DNA from: Demequina sp. NBRC 110055
GTDB lineage: Bacteria > Actinomycetota > Actinomycetes > Actinomycetales > Demequinaceae
DNA: 64,000 bases
Assembly (NCBI RefSeq): GCF_002090135.1
Contig: NZ_BBRL01000007.1
Location: 154,315 to 218,314 of the forward strand
Reading direction: 5' to 3'
Shown piece after piece: positions 62,027 to 64,000 of the stretch. The position numbers and the translations under genes were made by a program. The stretch's first letter is position 1. Each line of letters starts with the position of its first letter. The notes under the pieces are model-generated. The model was not told where the DNA came from, did no database searches, and saw only the letters and a program-made list of their open reading frames with translations.

Positions 62027-63373
62027 TCAGCCCTCGCGGGTGCCGAGTTTTGCCAGCCGTGGGGAGAGGGCCACCGGCGCAGGATCGTCGCTAGGCCCGA
62101 AGCCGCGCAGTCGCCGGGGGAGTGAGGCAAGCCCGGCCGCACAGCGCTCGCGGGCGGCCGTCAGGCCGTCCGTCCCGTGAGCCGCGCCGTCGATAACGGA
62201 GCCCGACCGCATGGCCCGCGCGAGCATCGGCCGCCCTTCAATACCGGCCTCGTCGGCGCCGCCGATCGTGTCGCCGACCAGCACGCCATCGCGCTCGACT
62301 CGCCACACCTGCTTGAGGCCGGGGAGGGAGCGTTTACCAGGGGAGAGCTTTTGCACGGGGCGGCCGTCGTACTCGGCGAGTTTGTAGACGGCGCTCATCG
62401 CGGGGGCATCGGCGGCAACGCCCATTTGAGTGCCCACGCCGAAGGCGTCGATGGGCGCGCCGGCCTGCAGGAGGTCGGCGATGCGGCGCTCGTCGAGGTC
62501 GCTGCTGGCCACAATGCGCACGTCCGTCAGGCCACCGTGATCGAGGATGTCGCGCACCTCGTGCGACAGCGCCGCGAGGTTGCCCGAGTCGAGCCGCACG
62601 CCCTGGACGCGGATGCCCTCGGCCGCGAGTTCGTGCGCGACCTGCACGACGTTGCGGGCGCCCTGGAGCGTGTCGTACGTGTCGATGAGCAGGGTCGATG
62701 CGGTGGGGAAGTCGCGAGCAAAGGCTCGGAACGCGTCGCGCTCGTCGTCGTAGGACATGACGTAGGAATGCGCCATGGTGCCGCTCAGCGGGATGCCGAA
62801 GGTCTTGCCCGCGAGGACATTGCTGGTGGCCGCTGCTCCCGCCAGGTACGCCGCCCGGGCGCCACTGAGCGCCGCCTCGGGCCCGTGGGTGCGACGCGCG
62901 GCGAAGTCCACGAACTGGCGGTCGCCGCAGGCGAGCGCGACGCGCGCGGCCTTCGATGCAATGGCCGTCTGGTGGCCGACGAACGTGAGAAGCGCGGTCT
63001 CGACGATCTGCGCCTCGATGAGCGGCGCCGTGACGCGCACCAGCGGCTCTTCGGGGAACACGATCTCACCCTCGGGGATGGCCCAGACGTCACCAGTAAA
63101 GGTGAGGGCGGCGAGGTGCTCGAGGAAGGCGTCGTCGAACTGTTTCAGGCTGCGGAGGAACCCGATGTCGCTGTCGGTGAAACGCAGGTTTTCCAGGTAC
63201 GTCAGCGCGTCGGCGAGGCCTGCCATGACGAGGAAGCGGCGTTCGGGCGGGAGCCGACGGACGAACAGGTCGAACGTCGCTGTCGCGGTGCGGCCCTGGG
63301 CAAAGTGGCTCGCGGCCATCGTCAATTCATACTGATCCGTGGTGAGCGCGCTCACGGCGGCCGCGTCCTTCAT
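62027..63373 (-). CDS. pncB: Nicotinate phosphoribosyltransferase
   Basis: 448 residues. TDQYELTMA opens the family; FAARRTHGPEAA carries the autophosphorylated His, DTYDTLQGARN and VRLDSGNL bind the phosphoribosyl group, and FGVGTQMGVA follows. It makes NaMN for NAD salvage. ATG 63373 lies 7 bases after TACGAT on the minus strand, again suggesting leaderless expression; ATG 63382 overlaps that box. Confidence 0.93.
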   Translation of the reverse strand: MKDAAAVSALTTDQYELTMAASHFAQGRTATATFDLFVRRLPPERRFLVMAGLADALTYLENLRFTDSDIGFLRSLKQFDDAFLEHLAALTFTGDVWAIPEGEIVFPEEPLVRVTAPLIEAQIVETALLTFVGHQTAIASKAARVALACGDRQFVDFAARRTHGPEAALSGARAAYLAGAAATSNVLAGKTFGIPLSGTMAHSYVMSYDDERDAFRAFARDFPTASTLLIDTYDTLQGARNVVQVAHELAAEGIRVQGVRLDSGNLAALSHEVRDILDHGGLTDVRIVASSDLDERRIADLLQAGAPIDAFGVGTQMGVAADAPAMSAVYKLAEYDGRPVQKLSPGKRSLPGLKQVWRVERDGVLVGDTIGGADEAGIEGRPMLARAMRSGSVIDGAAHGTDGLTAARERCAAGLASLPRRLRGFGPSDDPAPVALSPRLAKLGTREG

Positions 63374-63393
63374 GCGACCCATCGTAGGCAGGC

Positions 63394-63957
63394 TCACCCG
63401 CCCAACTTCGCGACCAGGCGAGCGATGTACGTGGCCCGTGCTTCGGCATCGGCCGTCTGGATTCTCGCAAGGTGAGGGAATCGCTCTGCTTTGCTGAGCG
63501 CATCCCATGCGGCCGATGCCGCGGGTGCGTTGGTGAGCGCCGCCGCCAGATCATCGGGGACGGTCGCGGTGGCTTGGCCCTCGTACGCGCGTTCCCACCG
63601 GCCGTCTGCTTGCGCTTTGTCGATCTCGGACTGGCCGCGCGGGCGCATGCGGCCCTCCCCGACGAGTCGCGCGACGTGAGTGACGTTGCGCTGCGACCAC
63701 ACGGAGCGGGCGCGTCGCGGGGTGAAGTGTTGGAGGAAGGTGCGCTCGTCGTTCGAGCGGCGGCGGCCGTCGATCCAGCCGCTGCACAGCGCCTCATCGA
63801 GGGCCTCGGCGTAGGTAAGGGTGGTGACGGGGGAGCCGACCTTCTTGGTCAGGGTGAGCCAGACGCCTGTCGACGTGTCTTCGTAGGCGTCGAGCCAGGC
63901 GCGCCAAGCGGCTTGGTCCTCCACGGTGAGGCGGTCGGGTTCCGGCGTGGTCGGCAT
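63394..63957 (-). CDS. YdeI/OmpD-associated family protein
   Basis: 187 residues. LTVEDQAAWRAWLDAYEDTSTGVWLTLTKK, YAEALDEALCSGWIDGRRR and FTPRRARSVWSQRNVTHVARL are the family motifs; an Ala-rich segment and FPHLARIQTADAEARATYIARLVAKL end the protein. Function unknown (peptide-resistance role claimed for relatives). It lies 20 bases upstream of pncB on the same strand. Confidence 0.88.
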   Translation of the reverse strand: MPTTPEPDRLTVEDQAAWRAWLDAYEDTSTGVWLTLTKKVGSPVTTLTYAEALDEALCSGWIDGRRRSNDERTFLQHFTPRRARSVWSQRNVTHVARLVGEGRMRPRGQSEIDKAQADGRWERAYEGQATATVPDDLAAALTNAPAASAAWDALSKAERFPHLARIQTADAEARATYIARLVAKLGG

Positions 63958-64000
63958 GTCCCCATTCTGGACCTACCTGGGGTTTCTGGCGATGCGTCCG

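Overview
The window is a roughly 70% GC actinobacterial chromosome segment, most likely from the order Micrococcales. The evidence is gene content and order: ftsQ-ftsZ-pgeF-sepF-yggT-wag31, a PriA-type hisA, a zinc-finger TraR/DksA protein next to lspA and rluD, an infC that starts with ATC, and a fruR-fruK-fruA-ptsH-ptsI operon. Assignment to a genus such as Demequina or Cellulomonas would be guesswork. Nearly all of the 64 kb is core chromosome. Many genes have a TANNNT box exactly 6 bases before a GTG start, or 7 before an ATG, which suggests widespread leaderless transcription.

Layout. 1-4.2 kb: end of the division (dcw) cluster. 4.3-6.4 kb: DksA-like protein, signal peptidase II and pseudouridine synthase in overlapping frames, closed by a large hairpin. 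6.5-12.4 kb (minus): hydrolase, TetR regulator and the HrpA helicase. 12.5-18 kb: dnaE and a secreted/lipoprotein pair. 18-30 kb: histidine genes (hisD, hisC-hisB-unknown-hisH, priA) interleaved with lipoproteins, a RecQ helicase carrying a phosphoribosyltransferase-like C-terminus, and an ArsR/CDF metal pair. 30-35 kb: SseB, a protease operon, then infC-rpmI-rplT and an rRNA methylase. 35-41 kb: three sensory GGDEF proteins around a small membrane protein. 41-45.4 kb: pheST and an EF-G-binding (FBP) protein behind a structured leader with a 15-codon upstream ORF. 45.5-51.4 kb (minus): complete fructose PTS operon. 51.5-55 kb: membrane proteins, a frameshifted cold-shock-like gene and a DesKR-type two-component system. 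59-64 kb: DEAD-box helicase, transglutaminase-like protein, NAPRTase and a YdeI-family protein.

The one clearly accessory stretch is about 55.2-58.9 kb. Its GC is visibly lower and it holds small unknown proteins, a ThsB-like TIR protein whose stop overlaps the start of a HIT-family nucleotide hydrolase, and a convergent membrane protein whose stop overlaps that of the HIT gene. This TIR-HIT-membrane protein group is the best candidate for an undescribed, probably anti-phage, system.

A second signal runs through the whole window: the decamer GGCCGATGCC (or its complement) appears about 30 times by eye, where under one is expected from base composition. It lies both inside genes and in intergenic DNA.
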